From positions 1-6,535 of the forward strand of contig JAPFFX010000400.1 in assembly GCA_026645375.1 (NCBI GenBank): a stretch of DNA of 6,535 nt. The letters run 5' to 3'. Source of the DNA: Citricoccus sp. WCRC_4. GTDB taxonomy: Bacteria; Actinomycetota; Actinomycetes; Actinomycetales; Micrococcaceae. Positions within the stretch are counted from its first letter, which is position 1; each line of letters opens with the position of its first letter. Both the position numbers and the translations under genes were made by a program. Shown here piece after piece: positions 5,447-6,535 of the stretch. Below the pieces are notes generated by a model. The model was not told the origin of the DNA, searched no databases, and was given only the letters and a program-made list of their open reading frames with translations.

Positions 5447-6535
5447 GTGACCCAGGCGAAACCGGCCCCACGCATCGCCTCCTGGGCCCGGTACCGCGCA
5501 CCTGATCCGCGCACCGGTTCCATCAGCAGGCCCCGCCTGCAAGCGGCCTTGGAAGCGGCGACCGCACAGCACCCGGTGACGATCGTGGCCGCCCCCAGCG
5601 GCTACGGGAAGACCACCGCGGTGGCGACCTGGGCCGCGTCCCACGCCGGTGCGGTGGCGTGGCTCTCCCTCGGTTCTGCGGACAGCGACCCCGTCATGCT
5701 CGCCTCCGGCATCGTGGAATCCCTTCAGGCCCAGTCGTCGGGTGGGCCGCACGCATCAGGCGCTTTCCTCGGCATCGATCCCGAGCGAGGCATCAAGGCG
5801 GTGTACCGACAGGTCTGCCGGGCCGCCCAGGACCTGGATGCGGAGGTCTACCTGGTGATCGATGACGCCCAGCGTGCCGGTGAGGGCCTGGGCACCGGCC
5901 TGCTGAGCCTGCTGGTGGAGAGCAGGCCCGATCAGTTGCGCCTGGTCCTGGTGGGGACGTCATTCCTCGAACTGGCACTGTCCAGGATCCTCCTCACCGA
6001 CCCCGGGGCCCTCGTGTCCAGCGAGGACCTCGCCTTCGACGTCGAGGAACTGTCCCGGCTGTGCGCGCACCTCGGATCGGGGCTCGGAACACAGGACCTG
6101 ATGGCGGACTGCCAGGGCTGGCCCATCGCCACCCGCATGGCGATCCTGGGCGGGCAGCGCCCCGCCCCGGCCGAGCAGGACGCGCACACCCGACTGGGTG
6201 ACTACGTCCGCGACCACGTGCTCGCAGCGCTGCCCGGGCACCTGGCGTCGTTCATCCTGACGGCCACCGCCTGTGCCGAACTCACGCCGGACCTCGCCGT
6301 CGCGGTGTCCGGGAGGGATGACGCGGGGGCCCTGCTGGAGGACCTCGCGAGGCGGGGCATCTTCCTCCACCGCTTCGACCTGGACGGCAGGGTGGCCTAC
6401 CGGTGGCACCCGGTCTTCGCCCGTCAGTGCGGCCGTATCCTGTCCACGGACCAGGGCGCGCAGTGGCGGGAGGCGCATGCCCGGGCCGCCCGGTTCCTGG
6501 AGGCCACGGATCCGCTGGCGTCCATGGGACACCTC
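5447..6535 (+). CDS. MalT/LuxR-type STAND ATPase transcriptional regulator, N-terminal part, 3' end outside the window
   Basis: A 363-codon frame, open to the right edge with no stop. The visible part matches the ATPase module of large MalT/LAL regulators, in which ATP and an inducer trigger self-assembly and a C-terminal LuxR-type helix-turn-helix (outside the window) binds DNA. Seen: Walker A APSGYGKTT (49-57, lysine K55), Walker B VYLVIDDAQ (134-142, D139/D140), GWPIATRMA (224-232) and the winged-helix region ending in YRWHPVF (318-324). In typical relatives the strand after Walker B ends in ASR, but here it reads LVGTS (168-172), lacking the sensor arginine. GTG 5447 is chosen because TACACT lies 7 bases upstream; ATG 5351, 4 bases after the tRNA, and GTG 5417 are in the same open frame and would add Arg/Ala/Pro-rich residues unlike the family. 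The inducer and targets are unknown. LuxR identity rests on the ATPase part alone. Confidence 0.8.
   Translation, partial: MTQAKPAPRIASWARYRAPDPRTGSISRPRLQAALEAATAQHPVTIVAAPSGYGKTTAVATWAASHAGAVAWLSLGSADSDPVMLASGIVESLQAQSSGGPHASGAFLGIDPERGIKAVYRQVCRAAQDLDAEVYLVIDDAQRAGEGLGTGLLSLLVESRPDQLRLVLVGTSFLELALSRILLTDPGALVSSEDLAFDVEELSRLCAHLGSGLGTQDLMADCQGWPIATRMAILGGQRPAPAEQDAHTRLGDYVRDHVLAALPGHLASFILTATACAELTPDLAVAVSGRDDAGALLEDLARRGIFLHRFDLDGRVAYRWHPVFARQCGRILSTDQGAQWREAHARAARFLEATDPLASMGHL

Noticed and set aside
4985..5752. Minus-strand frame across the tRNA and the 5' part of the regulator gene
   Set aside because: It reads through the tRNA gene (giving a PRWDSNPQHSDFKS-type peptide familiar from antisense tRNA translation) and has no domain signal.

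Overview
The window is GC-rich (roughly 70% or more by eye), uses GTG as well as ATG starts, and packs its genes tightly on the + strand. Protein families and gene order point to an Actinomycetota genome. The sequences look most like Micrococcaceae (Kocuria, Micrococcus, Citricoccus or Arthrobacter relatives), but that placement is inference from family resemblance, not a database match. It looks like mostly core chromosome rather than a mobile island: no transposase, integrase, phage gene or CRISPR array is visible.

Layout: (1) positions 2-3665 look like one operon. It starts with the 3' part of an FtsB/DivIC-type septum protein. Next comes a single ORF that joins a DUF501 domain to a Ppx/GppA exopolyphosphatase domain. 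Overlapping its stop codon by 4 bases is a secreted, membrane-anchored subtilisin-type (S8, mycosin-like) protease. The order FtsB-like, DUF501, Ppx matches the block that follows enolase in many actinobacteria (Rv1024-Rv1025-Rv1026 in M. tuberculosis), so enolase probably lies just upstream. (2) Positions 3666-3723 form a compact regulatory region with a TGTGA-N6-TCAC dyad of Rex or CRP/GlxR type over the likely -35, and a -10 placed so that transcription would begin at the start codon. It drives a type II NADH dehydrogenase (3724-5151). (3) Positions 5152-5270 hold several inverted repeats, including a perfect 12-bp stem, just before a tRNA gene with anticodon UAA (5271-5347). (4) From about 5447 to the right edge runs the N-terminal ATPase part of a MalT/LuxR-type (STAND) regulator, cut by the window end.

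How the parts relate: the first block ties cell division (FtsB-like), polyphosphate or (p)ppGpp metabolism (Ppx) and an extracytoplasmic protease into one transcript. The NADH dehydrogenase is its own unit, and its operator would let the gene sense NADH/NAD+ (Rex) or cAMP (CRP/GlxR). The tRNA and the STAND regulator are separate units. There is no gene-free stretch over 300 bases; the longest gap between protein genes, 5152-5446, holds the tRNA.

No clearly new multi-gene system is present. The best leads are the in-frame DUF501-Ppx fusion, the UAA-anticodon tRNA with a short class I variable loop, and the operator with a leaderless-type promoter at ndh.
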